Positions 1 through 5,432 are shown, counted from the first letter of the stretch. The stretch is DNA of 5,432 bases from Candidatus Stercoripulliclostridium pullicola (GCA_017694145.1 JADINF010000021.1:1-5432), one strand, 5' to 3'. A program made the numbers and translations. Notes: generated by a model from the letters alone, not told the origin.

Positions 1-120
1 ACAAAAATCGTAGTGATGAACGGCAAAGAATTGCTAGTTGCGGAGATTGTTCGAGGGATATTGATGTTCATTATAGCCAGTTGGTTTGCTGCCGTTATAT
101 ATAAGCAAAGAAAGCGATAA
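1..120 (+). CDS. 3' end of a membrane protein gene (partial, enters from the left edge)
   Basis: The first reading frame is open from the window edge to a TAA at 118-120 and gives 39 residues. The visible C-terminus has a polar stretch (VMNGKELLVAEI), then one hydrophobic segment (roughly GILMFIIASWFAAVIY), then a basic tail ending KQRKR. This is the profile of a final transmembrane helix with a positively charged cytoplasmic end. An ATG at 16-18 could in principle start a 34-residue membrane peptide, but no Shine-Dalgarno lies in the 15 bases before it, so I prefer a longer protein beginning outside the window. A strong hairpin about 30 bases after the stop is consistent with a real gene end. 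The family is not recognised and no function is assigned. Confidence 0.6.
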   Translation, partial: TKIVVMNGKELLVAEIVRGILMFIIASWFAAVIYKQRKR

Positions 121-151
121 ATTCCAATTTAGCTTACTTAATTACAAGCAA

Positions 152-204
152 AAAGAACTCTCGAACAATTTATTCGAGAGTTCTTTATCGTTATTCGTTT
201 TTTC
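152..204 (+). terminator. Rho-independent terminator after the leftmost gene
   Basis: A perfect 14-bp inverted repeat (152-165 paired with 173-186, AAAGAACTCTCGAA and its complement) encloses a 7-base loop. It is followed by a T-rich stretch that includes a run of six T at 198-203. The A-rich 5' arm and T-rich 3' arm could let it work in both directions, but the minus-strand side lacks a comparable T run. It separates the left-edge gene from the coaX-hom operon. Confidence 0.85.
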
Positions 205-205
205 G

Positions 206-246
206 TTCCCTATGGGAATTGCGCTTTAAGGAAACGCCTTTTTTTT
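206..246 (+). terminator. Possible second terminator or terminator remnant
   Basis: TTCCC-TAT-GGGAA (206-218) can form a 5-bp hairpin. AAGG-AAACG-CCTT (228-240) can form a short stem that runs directly into eight T (239-246). An alternative pairing uses GCG/CGC at 221-223 and 235-237. Each stem is weak alone, but the T run is typical of a terminator. The word GGAAACGCCTT at 230-240 recurs exactly in the hairpin at 2927-2958. It may be a backup terminator or an eroded copy of a stronger one. Confidence 0.4.
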
Positions 247-309
247 GCGTTCCGCAGGGGCGTAAACGCTCGGAATAGAGCAATCGGCTATCGGAATTCG
301 GGAATATAC

Positions 310-338
310 TTGCCTTATCGGATAAAAAATGTTAAGAT
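310..338 (+). promoter_or_regulatory. Candidate sigma-A promoter for coaX-hom
   Basis: TTGCCT (310-315) and TAAGAT (333-338) are separated by 17 bases and match the housekeeping consensus hexamers at 4/6 and 5/6 positions. It is the best match I see between the terminators and coaX. A start point about 6-8 bases past the -10 element would fall at 344-346, only a few bases before the coaX ATG at 348, which implies a nearly leaderless message. This is read by eye and no transcript evidence is available. Confidence 0.4.
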
Positions 339-347
339 TGATTTACT

Positions 348-1124
348 ATGGTTATATTATTAGACGTAGGCAACACCAATATAAAAATCGGGGTGCTCGA
401 AGGCGGCAAGATAACTACCACCTGGCGTATCGCTTCCGACCACACCAAGACTGCGGACGAATTCGGCATGGTATTTTTCGACCTTCTGAGCTCGAAAGGC
501 TATTCTTTCAACGACGTTGAAGGTATGATCATGAGTTCGGTTGCGCCCGCGCTCAATTACACGATCGAGCATATGTGCAGTTATTACACGCACAAGCGCC
601 CGATAATGGTAAATAACCGCATAAATCTCGGTATTCAGCTCAATTACCTCGTGCCCGAGGAGTTAGGCTCAGACCGCATAGTCAACGCGGTTGCGGCTTA
701 CTACGAGTACGGCGGACCCTGCATAACGGTTGATTTCGGAAGCGCCACGACTTTCGGGTTCATCGACGCGGACGGCGTATTCCTCGGCGGTGCGATAGCT
801 CCCGGTATCAAGTCGAGCGCGGAAGCGCTTACCAATACCGCGGCGAAGCTCCCCCGTATCGAGCTTATCCGTCCTAAAAGCATAATCGGAAGAACGACGG
901 TGCAGAATATGCAGGCGGGCATAATCTACGGCTTTACGGGGCTTGTCGAAGGCATAATCGGCAGAATGATAGAGGAAAGCGGTTACGACAAAGTCAAAGT
1001 CATCGCAACGGGCGGTATGAGCGAACTCGTGACTTCCTCCGGAAGTAAAATAATAGACACCGTAGACAGAGCGTTGTCTCTGAAAGGACTTAAAATACTA
1101 TACGATCTGAATAAAGACCGTTGA
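348..1124 (+). CDS. coaX: Type III pantothenate kinase
   Basis: CoaX phosphorylates pantothenate with ATP, the first committed step of coenzyme A synthesis in the cytosol (EC 2.7.1.33). Type III enzymes belong to the ASKHA fold and are known to need a monovalent cation and to escape CoA feedback inhibition. The 258-residue product has the usual family length and its motifs in order: DVGNTN at residues 6-11 (phosphate-binding loop), SSVAP at 63-67, GSDR at 107-110 (Asp109 in the place of the family's catalytic Asp), DFGSATTF at 129-136, GGAIAPG at 147-153, the IGRTTVQNMQAGIIYG segment from 180, and ATGG at 220-223. Most relatives have Thr where this protein has Ser132, a conservative change. 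The start is well fixed, because an in-frame TGA at 339-341 lies just upstream and ATG 348 is the first possible start. No good Shine-Dalgarno precedes it, unlike hom. It is the first gene of a two-gene operon, with hom 13 bases downstream. Confidence 0.95.
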   Translation: MVILLDVGNTNIKIGVLEGGKITTTWRIASDHTKTADEFGMVFFDLLSSKGYSFNDVEGMIMSSVAPALNYTIEHMCSYYTHKRPIMVNNRINLGIQLNYLVPEELGSDRIVNAVAAYYEYGGPCITVDFGSATTFGFIDADGVFLGGAIAPGIKSSAEALTNTAAKLPRIELIRPKSIIGRTTVQNMQAGIIYGFTGLVEGIIGRMIEESGYDKVKVIATGGMSELVTSSGSKIIDTVDRALSLKGLKILYDLNKDR

Positions 1125-1130
1125 AAGGAG
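1124..1130 (+). promoter_or_regulatory. Strong Shine-Dalgarno for hom
   Basis: AAAGGAG at 1124-1130 begins on the last base of the coaX TGA stop (1122-1124) and lies 7 bases before the hom ATG at 1138. It fixes the hom start and suggests re-initiation or coupled translation after coaX on a shared transcript. Confidence 0.85.
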
Positions 1131-1137
1131 TAAATAT

Positions 1138-2400
1138 ATGAAAAAAGTAGGAGTGGCTTTATTGGGACTCGGCACGGTAGGCGGCGGTACTTACCGTATT
1201 TTGCGCGATATGCACGACGACATAATGGCGACGGACGGTATCGACATCGAGATAAGACACATTCTCGAGAAGGATACGGCGAAAGTCGAAGCGCTCGGCG
1301 TAGATCCCGATATCGTTTCCACGGATATAAACAACGTAGTGAACGACCCGGAGATCAAGGTAGTCGCGGAATTTTTCGGCGGTATAGAGCCGGCGCGTTC
1401 CTTCTTGATCGCCGCGCTTAAAGCGGGCAAGAGCATCGTCACCGCCAATAAAGAGATGTTCAGCAAGTGCTGGAGCGATCTCGAAGCGGCGGCAAGAGAA
1501 GGGGGCGGCGGACTTTACTTCGAAGCGAGCTGCGTCGGCGGCGTTCCCGTTATACGCGCGCTCACTTCGAGCATGCAGGGCAACCGTATCAATTCGATAA
1601 TGGGTATCGTCAACGGCACGACCAACTTCATACTCACGAAAATGGCTGACGAAGGTCTCGAGTACGCCGACGTTCTCAAAGAGGCGCAAAGACTGGGCTA
1701 CGCCGAAGCCAATCCGAGCGCAGACGTGGACGGCTTCGACAGTATGTATAAGCTCAGCATACTCTCCACCCTCTGCTTCCACAAGAAAGTACCGCTCGAC
1801 AAGATCTACCGCGAGGGTATCAGCAAGATAAGCAAGGTAGATATCGAGTACGGTAAGCGTTTCGGTTATACCTTGAAGCTCCTTGCGATAGGCAAGTGCG
1901 TGGACGGCAAGATAGAGGCGCGCGTACATCCCGCGTTCATACTGGAGAATAATCCTCTCGCTTCCGTGAAAGGCTCCTTCAACGCCGTTCTCATCAACGG
2001 CAACAACGTGGGCGACATAATGCTGTACGGAAGGGGAGCGGGCGATCTGCCTACCGGCTCCGCGATAGTATCCGATATAGTGTACGCGGCGGCGCAGACG
2101 GAGCACATGCGCTTCCCGTACGGCGAAGCGGAAGCGGACGCATTCGCGGACGACTTCACGAGCGAATATTACGTTCGCATGACCGTGGAGGACAAAGCGG
2201 GCGTGCTTGCGAAGGTGGCTACCGCCTTCGGCAAATACGGCGTTTCGATCAACTCCGTCCAGCAGCAGGCGGACGAGGGCAAAGCCTCTATCATCTTCAT
2301 GATACACCGCACCGCGGAATCGAAGATAAACAAGGCGATAGCCGAGATCAAATCGCTTAACGAAGTGATCTCCGTAGACTCCCTTATACGCGTAATGTAA
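1138..2400 (+). CDS. hom: Homoserine dehydrogenase with C-terminal ACT domain
   Basis: This enzyme reduces aspartate semialdehyde to homoserine with NAD(P)H (EC 1.1.1.3), the branch point to threonine, isoleucine and methionine. The 420-residue length fits the monofunctional bacterial form, with no aspartokinase fused. The N-terminal Rossmann domain has GLGTVGGG at residues 10-17 and GGIEPA at 81-86. VTANK at 101-105 carries the conserved Lys105. The catalytic domain shows SCVGGVPVIRAL (131-142), GIVNGTTNFILTKM (156-169) and the family signature from Ala183 to Lys205, containing LGYAEANPSADVDGFD. GRGAGDLPTGSAIVSDI (298-314) is also conserved. Residues about 346-418 form an ACT domain (VRMTVEDKAGVLAKVATAFG), the usual site of threonine feedback control, so allosteric inhibition is expected but not shown. 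It is co-transcribed with coaX and followed by a strong terminator. All key residues appear intact. Confidence 0.97.
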   Translation: MKKVGVALLGLGTVGGGTYRILRDMHDDIMATDGIDIEIRHILEKDTAKVEALGVDPDIVSTDINNVVNDPEIKVVAEFFGGIEPARSFLIAALKAGKSIVTANKEMFSKCWSDLEAAAREGGGGLYFEASCVGGVPVIRALTSSMQGNRINSIMGIVNGTTNFILTKMADEGLEYADVLKEAQRLGYAEANPSADVDGFDSMYKLSILSTLCFHKKVPLDKIYREGISKISKVDIEYGKRFGYTLKLLAIGKCVDGKIEARVHPAFILENNPLASVKGSFNAVLINGNNVGDIMLYGRGAGDLPTGSAIVSDIVYAAAQTEHMRFPYGEAEADAFADDFTSEYYVRMTVEDKAGVLAKVATAFGKYGVSINSVQQQADEGKASIIFMIHRTAESKINKAIAEIKSLNEVISVDSLIRVM

Positions 2401-2421
2401 ACGCTACAGGTTCTGAAACGG

Positions 2422-2448
2422 CGCGCCCGAAAAGGGCGCGTTTTTTTT
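2422..2448 (+). terminator. Rho-independent terminator of the coaX-hom operon
   Basis: CGCGCCC (2422-2428), loop GAAAA (2429-2433), GGGCGCG (2434-2440), then eight T (2441-2448). The all-GC 7-bp stem sits 21 bases after the hom stop. On the minus strand the hairpin is not followed by a T run, so it probably acts only on plus-strand transcription. Confidence 0.95.
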
Positions 2449-2782
2449 AACTCAACAGACGAGGTATCCCCGTATGTATAATCGCGCATACGAGAATGAT
2501 AATATATAAAATTTGAGAACGGGTATCCTGAAAAACGATATAAGTATCCTCAAAATATCAAATGCGCATACACGCATATTAAACTCCGCAGATACGGGAA
2601 TACTCTCGGCACCTGTAAGCGAAGTTACGCCGCAATGTCTGAGTATGCCGTCCAAGGCGTAAGACCTCTAACGTAAAATGAAGAAACGCGCCGTTAGCGC
2701 GCAATACCGTTCGGTCACATAAGGGAAAAAGATAGCGGTAAGCCGCAATGCCCGAAAGTATATTAGGTTGCGGCGTTGAAAT
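2449..2782. other. Intergenic region without a recognisable gene
   Basis: I see no credible coding sequence here on either strand. The one longer open frame (minus, about 2655 to 2452) resembles no known family and lacks a ribosome site. The region is more AT-rich on its left side and holds several small elements. These are an inverted repeat CGTATG...CATACG (2471-2476 and 2487-2492) enclosing TATAAT (2477-2482); a 12-bp direct repeat GTATCCT(G/C)AAAA at 2523-2534 and 2544-2555; ATGCG...CGCAT (2562-2566 and 2573-2577); CGCGC-CGTTA-GCGCG (2687-2701); and GCCGCAA...TTGCGGC (2742-2748 and 2768-2774). It lies between two converging transcription units. The elements may be operators, decayed gene material or chance. 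Confidence 0.6.
2523..2555. repeat. 12-bp direct repeat pair, 21 bp apart
   Basis: GTATCCTGAAAA (2523-2534) and GTATCCTCAAAA (2544-2555) differ at one base and are offset by exactly 21 bp, about two helical turns, so a protein could bind both on the same DNA face. A partial third match, GTATCC, lies at 2464-2469. No gene start lies nearby, so no function is assigned. Confidence 0.4.
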
Positions 2783-2801
2783 GCGCGGACGGAGTCCGCG
2801 C
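2783..2801 (-). terminator. Terminator-like hairpin after the HTH gene remnant
   Basis: GCGCGGAC (2783-2790) pairs perfectly with GTCCGCGC (2794-2801) around a 3-base loop. On the minus strand it begins 11 bases after the TAA that ends the HTH remnant and is followed by ATTTCAAC, a weak T-tract. On the plus strand it is followed by a G-rich stretch, so minus-strand termination is the better reading. It is probably the original terminator of the lost regulator gene. Confidence 0.5.
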
Positions 2802-2812
2802 GGGAAGGGGAG

Positions 2813-2920
2813 TTATTCGCCGATGAGAGAATCGAAGCTTTCGTCGAAAATTTCGGTAAGCTTCGCGAGCATATTGAGGCAGGGTTCGGCTACGGAGTTC
2901 TCCCAGGCGCTCACCGTATC
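2813..2920 (-). pseudogene. C-terminal half of an XRE-family (Cro/CI) HTH regulator, remnant
   Basis: Read on the minus strand from about 2920 to a TAA at 2815-2813, this frame encodes 35 residues containing TVSAWENSVAEP followed by LAKLTEIFDESFDSLIGE. This is the second half of a Cro/CI-type HTH_3 domain: the recognition helix with the S-x-W-E-N motif, the EP turn, the LxxLAxLxxIF helix, and the typical end in which Ser-Leu-Asp or Ser-Phe-Asp precedes SLIGE. The first half (helices 1-2, usually 30-35 residues starting near an ATG) is absent in all three minus frames. The codons just before the match come from the hairpin at 2927-2958 and read like non-coding sequence. There is no start codon or Shine-Dalgarno in a suitable place. 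I infer a 3' gene fragment left by deletion or rearrangement. The coding signal is still intact, with no internal stop, so the loss may be recent. The fragment is too short to bind DNA by itself. Confidence 0.7.
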
Positions 2921-2926
2921 TATAAT

Positions 2927-2958
2927 AAGAAGGCGCTTCCCGAGGGAAACGCCTTCTT
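2927..2958 (-). terminator. Terminator hairpin of the beta-propeller unit
   Basis: AAGAAGGCG (2927-2935) pairs with CGCCTTCTT (2950-2958). After one mismatch (C2936/A2949), TTCC/GGAA continue the stem around a CGAG tetraloop. It begins about 40 bases past the TAG stop of the beta-propeller gene. On the minus strand the 3' arm ends CTTCTT and runs into ATTATAG, a moderate T-tract; on the plus strand no T run follows. The tail overlaps the point where recognisable HTH remnant sequence begins. Confidence 0.75.
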
Positions 2959-2998
2959 CCGTGCCGCAAGGCAATATTAAGGATATAGAAGCATCTTG

Positions 2999-4816
2999 CT
3001 ATTCCGCCGCGACGGATACTTGTTCGAAGTTCGCCGAGATGCGGTGCGAAGTGACGACGCGGTTGCTTAACGCATAAACGTAGTCGCCTATACGAACCGC
3101 GCGCTTTACCGCATAATTTTCGGTATAGTAACCGTCGCCGTCTATTATTTCGTAACGGTCGTCAAGGCTCGCGTCGTGCGATATTGTGGCGCGCAGTTTG
3201 AGTATGCCGTCATTGAAGCCGAATATATAATATGATTGTTTGAGGTTGCCTTTCGAGTCGTATACGGTCGCGCTGAAACCGAACATATCGTTTTCCTTAT
3301 CGTAAAGTATGCCGCGCGGGTCGTACAGCGTTTCGGAATAGCCGTAGGTGCTGCCGATTATGACCGCGTTGATGATCTCCGCTTCCCCGCCGCTCATGTC
3401 GAACAATACGACTTCGAGTCCCAGCTCGGCGCCGCCCGACGTATTCCTGCCGAGTCCTATGACGTAGTCGGTGCCCTCGATATAGTGGAGATAATAGGAT
3501 ACGCCGTCCTTCTTGAGTCCTTCGGACACTTTGGGCGAAGCGGGATCGCTCAGATCCACCTTGAATACGGGGTCTGTCTGCAGGAAGGTGACGATAGTCG
3601 CCGTGTCGCCGTTGAAGCGCACCGAATATATCGATTCGCCGGGAGCGATGTTTTCGACGCTTCCGATTAGCGACATATCGGAGCCGAGAACGTATACCGC
3701 GCTACCCGCGTTATTAACCGTCGTGGCTATGCGGAGATTTCCGTTGTATTCGTCCAGAGAGTAACGGTCTTTTACGTTGCCTTTGACTTCGCCCGCGCCT
3801 ACGAACGTAAGGTCGTCCAGCTTAAAGCGCGCAACGCGCGTAGTAGCCGTGCCGTTCACGTCGTAATAGGTTCTCAAGCCGTTGGTGCGGTACAGCCCCG
3901 ACGTATCCGTCGTGGTGAGATAAACGTAGTTGTCCGACATGTACATGTTTTCGCCGACGCCCACATAGCATCTGAAGTCGTCGCGCGTAGCGTCGTTAAG
4001 GTCTATTTTGCCTATCACCGTGGAGCGGAAGCAGGGGAGTCCGTCGAAATAGAAGCCTTTATCATAGGGGATATTTCCGTCGTATCCGGTAGCGCTCACG
4101 TAGACTTCGGGAAGTTCGCCGTAGAAGTAGGCGCGCACCATATAATATATGACCCCGTCTTTAAGGCGCGTTTCGGCATATTCGCCGTCGTGTTCCACCG
4201 TGCGTATGAGGCGCGGCGCTTCGCGGTTTTCTATCGAGTATACGGAAAAGCCGTATCCCGATGAGGTCGTTTTGCCGGAATTACCCGAATAAGTGTAAGT
4301 TATAACCATAACGTCGCCGTACACGTATAATTCTGCGTTATCTCCGGGAAGCCTGACGGAAGAAAGTTTGCCGATGGCGCCGTTGTCGGTTTCGAGGATA
4401 TAAAGCTTATAATCGTTTGCGGCATAAATATATTTTCCGTCGGTTTTCACGATGTCAGCTTCGTCAATGCCTTCGACCTGCACGTTCGTGACCGAGTGAT
4501 CGCCTGTGCCGCTTCCGGGCGCCATTTCGTCGCTTACCCAAATATCGTTACTGCTCGTAGCGCCTTTGAATATCGAAAATATTTCGTGAGGATCCAAAGT
4601 GGGAGAATAGTTGTATCCGGCAAAATCGTCATATACCTTTTTGACGTCGCCCGCAGAGGCGAAGGGTATCGCGGTAAGTTTTTCGCGGTCGTTACCGACG
4701 GCGCGGTAGGGGAGCTCGTAGTAAAGCACGAGCATAAGCGCGCCGATAAGCACGAGCGTTAGCAATATTATAAGGAATATTTTAAGACCTTTTCTTTTTT
4801 TGACTCTTTCCGTCAT
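2999..4816 (-). CDS. Membrane-anchored beta-propeller domain protein
   Basis: The 605-residue product starts with a short basic cytoplasmic segment (MTERVKKRKGLK), a transmembrane helix at about residues 11-33, and a linker to about residue 105. The rest is a large extracellular domain rich in beta strands. TNVQVEGIDEADIVKTDGKY (110-129) is a hallmark of the secreted beta-propeller family (Beta_propel, Pfam PF09826 from memory), and repeated blade-like units such as KYIYAANDYKLYILET, GDVMVITYTYSG and MSDNYVYLTTTD follow it. Anchoring outside the membrane is expected; the ligand or partner is unknown for this family. I chose ATG 4816 because AAGGAG lies 10 bases before it. In-frame TTG 4855 and ATG 4846 would lengthen the protein by 13 or 10 residues but lack a ribosome site. 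The gene lies 73 bases after the gene at 4890-5432 with no terminator between, so the two are probably co-transcribed. It ends at TAG 3001-2999. Confidence 0.85.
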   Translation of the reverse strand: MTERVKKRKGLKIFLIILLTLVLIGALMLVLYYELPYRAVGNDREKLTAIPFASAGDVKKVYDDFAGYNYSPTLDPHEIFSIFKGATSSNDIWVSDEMAPGSGTGDHSVTNVQVEGIDEADIVKTDGKYIYAANDYKLYILETDNGAIGKLSSVRLPGDNAELYVYGDVMVITYTYSGNSGKTTSSGYGFSVYSIENREAPRLIRTVEHDGEYAETRLKDGVIYYMVRAYFYGELPEVYVSATGYDGNIPYDKGFYFDGLPCFRSTVIGKIDLNDATRDDFRCYVGVGENMYMSDNYVYLTTTDTSGLYRTNGLRTYYDVNGTATTRVARFKLDDLTFVGAGEVKGNVKDRYSLDEYNGNLRIATTVNNAGSAVYVLGSDMSLIGSVENIAPGESIYSVRFNGDTATIVTFLQTDPVFKVDLSDPASPKVSEGLKKDGVSYYLHYIEGTDYVIGLGRNTSGGAELGLEVVLFDMSGGEAEIINAVIIGSTYGYSETLYDPRGILYDKENDMFGFSATVYDSKGNLKQSYYIFGFNDGILKLRATISHDASLDDRYEIIDGDGYYTENYAVKRAVRIGDYVYALSNRVVTSHRISANFEQVSVAAE

Positions 4817-4826
4817 ATTGAGCGTT

Positions 4827-4832
4827 CTCCTT
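4827..4832 (-). promoter_or_regulatory. Shine-Dalgarno that decides the beta-propeller start
   Basis: AAGGAG on the minus strand (CTCCTT on plus at 4827-4832) stands 10 bases before ATG 4816. The spacing is slightly long but usable. It lies inside the reading frame if the upstream ATG 4846 or TTG 4855 were used, and neither of these has an upstream purine-rich ribosome site, so 4816 is favoured. Confidence 0.7.
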
Positions 4833-4889
4833 GATGCCTTTCGCATAAACAACAATAAGGAAAAAAATTTGTTCGGAAGAAAAAGAAAA

Positions 4890-5432
4890 TTATCTGAATT
4901 CTACGGAGCGGATAAGCTTTAGGAAAACGTCCTCGTCCTTTATCGTGGAATATATATAATAATACACGTTGTCCGTACCCTTGAACGCGGCTTCGTAGCC
5001 GTCGGTAGCGGCGCGGTAAATTACGGAGATACCGCAGGAAGGTATGACGGCGCTTTCGCCGTCTATTCCGTAAGGCTCGTCGAGGACGTAGACCACGACG
5101 ATTTCGCCGTTTTTGCCGCTATACGTACCCACCACCGAGCCGCCGAGATCTTCCGATATTTCCTCGAAATATTCGTCGGTCACGACGAACCCCGTTTCGC
5201 TCTCATTTGTATCGGAGTCGTCATCGGAAACGCCCGACATGTCGCCGCTGAGACTGCCGTTGTCGGAAGGACTCTGCGCGGAGTCCTTGTCGGCGGAATT
5301 GCAACCGACGCCGAAATCGGGATTGCCTATCGCGAGCGCCACCACGACTATCAGAATTACCGAACACACCGAAGCGAGCGCCCACCTCAGCATGGTGCGC
5401 GGTTCGCGTTTCCGAGAATTCGCCTTTTCGCT
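4890..5432 (-). CDS. Single-pass membrane protein, anti-sigma-like layout (partial)
   Basis: The frame is open from the right edge to TAA 4892-4890 and shows 180 residues. The first visible part is SEKANSRKREPRT, strongly basic, then a hydrophobic helix (about visible residues 17-36, LASVCSVILIVVVALAI). After it comes a Ser/Asp/Gly-rich acidic linker of about 40 residues, and then a folded extracellular domain of about 100 residues ending VFLKLIRSVEFR. ATG 5393 has no Shine-Dalgarno, and the basic residues before it look like the cytoplasmic flank of the membrane helix, so the true start is probably outside the window. A basic stretch, one helix and a small external domain ending in a Y-x-Y-x-I plus L-x-K-L-I-x-S pattern recall Firmicute anti-sigma factors with DUF4367-like C-termini; this is inference. 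The Cys in GVGCN does not sit in a standard lipobox. The downstream beta-propeller gene is probably in the same operon. Confidence 0.7.
   Translation of the reverse strand, partial: SEKANSRKREPRTMLRWALASVCSVILIVVVALAIGNPDFGVGCNSADKDSAQSPSDNGSLSGDMSGVSDDDSDTNESETGFVVTDEYFEEISEDLGGSVVGTYSGKNGEIVVVYVLDEPYGIDGESAVIPSCGISVIYRAATDGYEAAFKGTDNVYYYIYSTIKDEDVFLKLIRSVEFR

Noticed and set aside
1159..2307. A long minus-strand open frame (382 codons) opposite hom
   Set aside because: Homoserine dehydrogenase on the plus strand has all its family motifs through this region. The antisense frame is open because of codon bias and shows no domain of its own.
2641..2652. A 12-mer (GAGTATGCCGTC) shared with 3200-3211 inside the beta-propeller gene
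   Set aside because: There is no similarity beyond the 12 bases on either side, so I do not treat it as a duplicated gene fragment.
2452..2655. A 67-codon open frame on the minus strand in the intergenic region
   Set aside because: It has no Shine-Dalgarno, no recognisable family and an unusual composition, and it overlaps several small inverted and direct repeats. It looks like chance.
2687..2801. A series of hairpins (2687-2701, 2742-2774, 2783-2801) considered as a riboswitch, tRNA or structured RNA
   Set aside because: No tRNA cloverleaf, T-box or known riboswitch core could be matched, and no gene start follows on either strand. Only the last hairpin has a sensible role, as a terminator for the HTH gene.
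2996..3001. UAG followed by CAA at the end of the beta-propeller gene, resembling the start of a viral readthrough context
   Set aside because: The known context needs CA(A/G) followed by a pyrimidine-pyrimidine-A codon, and here the next codon is GAT. The downstream frame also runs through a terminator hairpin.
2748..3077. A 109-codon plus-strand open frame over the HTH remnant and the end of the beta-propeller gene
   Set aside because: It is antisense to two recognisable minus-strand coding stretches and a terminator hairpin, and its translation has no family resemblance.
3236..3670. A 144-codon plus-strand open frame opposite the beta-propeller gene
   Set aside because: It mirrors codon use of the real minus-strand gene, has no ribosome site and no recognisable product.

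Overview
The window looks like a chromosomal segment from an anaerobic, probably gut-associated, Clostridia-type Firmicute. The reasons are a type III pantothenate kinase, an AAAGGAG-type Shine-Dalgarno, compact hairpin/T-run terminators, moderate GC content with frequent ATA isoleucine codons, and a membrane-anchored beta-propeller protein of a type common in this group. The genus cannot be read from the sequence.

Layout. Bases 1-120 hold the last 39 codons of a plus-strand membrane protein that enters from the left, followed by a strong hairpin terminator (152-186). A two-gene plus-strand operon follows: coaX (348-1124, CoA biosynthesis) and hom (1138-2400, homoserine dehydrogenase with an ACT domain). 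It closes at a textbook terminator (2422-2448). From about 2449 to 2812 there is no recognisable gene, only short inverted and direct repeats. On the minus strand, read right to left, a two-gene unit faces the coaX-hom operon. Its first gene (4890 to beyond the right edge) encodes a single-pass membrane protein with an anti-sigma-like layout. Its second gene (4816 to 2999) encodes a 605-residue membrane-anchored beta-propeller protein. A hairpin at 2927-2958 probably ends this unit.

The least expected item lies just past that hairpin on the minus strand (2920 to 2813). It is a clear C-terminal half of a Cro/CI (XRE-family) helix-turn-helix domain, with no N-terminal half and no start codon, and a second terminator-like hairpin lies beyond it (2783-2801). 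I read it as the decayed 3' end of a lost regulator gene. It is in frame with the beta-propeller gene, separated from it only by that gene's TAG stop.

Functionally, coaX and hom are housekeeping metabolism (CoA; threonine, methionine and isoleucine supply). The minus-strand pair looks like a cell-surface or signalling module whose remaining members, possibly an ECF sigma factor, would lie beyond the right edge. I saw no tRNA, rRNA, CRISPR array, insertion sequence or complete novel multi-gene system.
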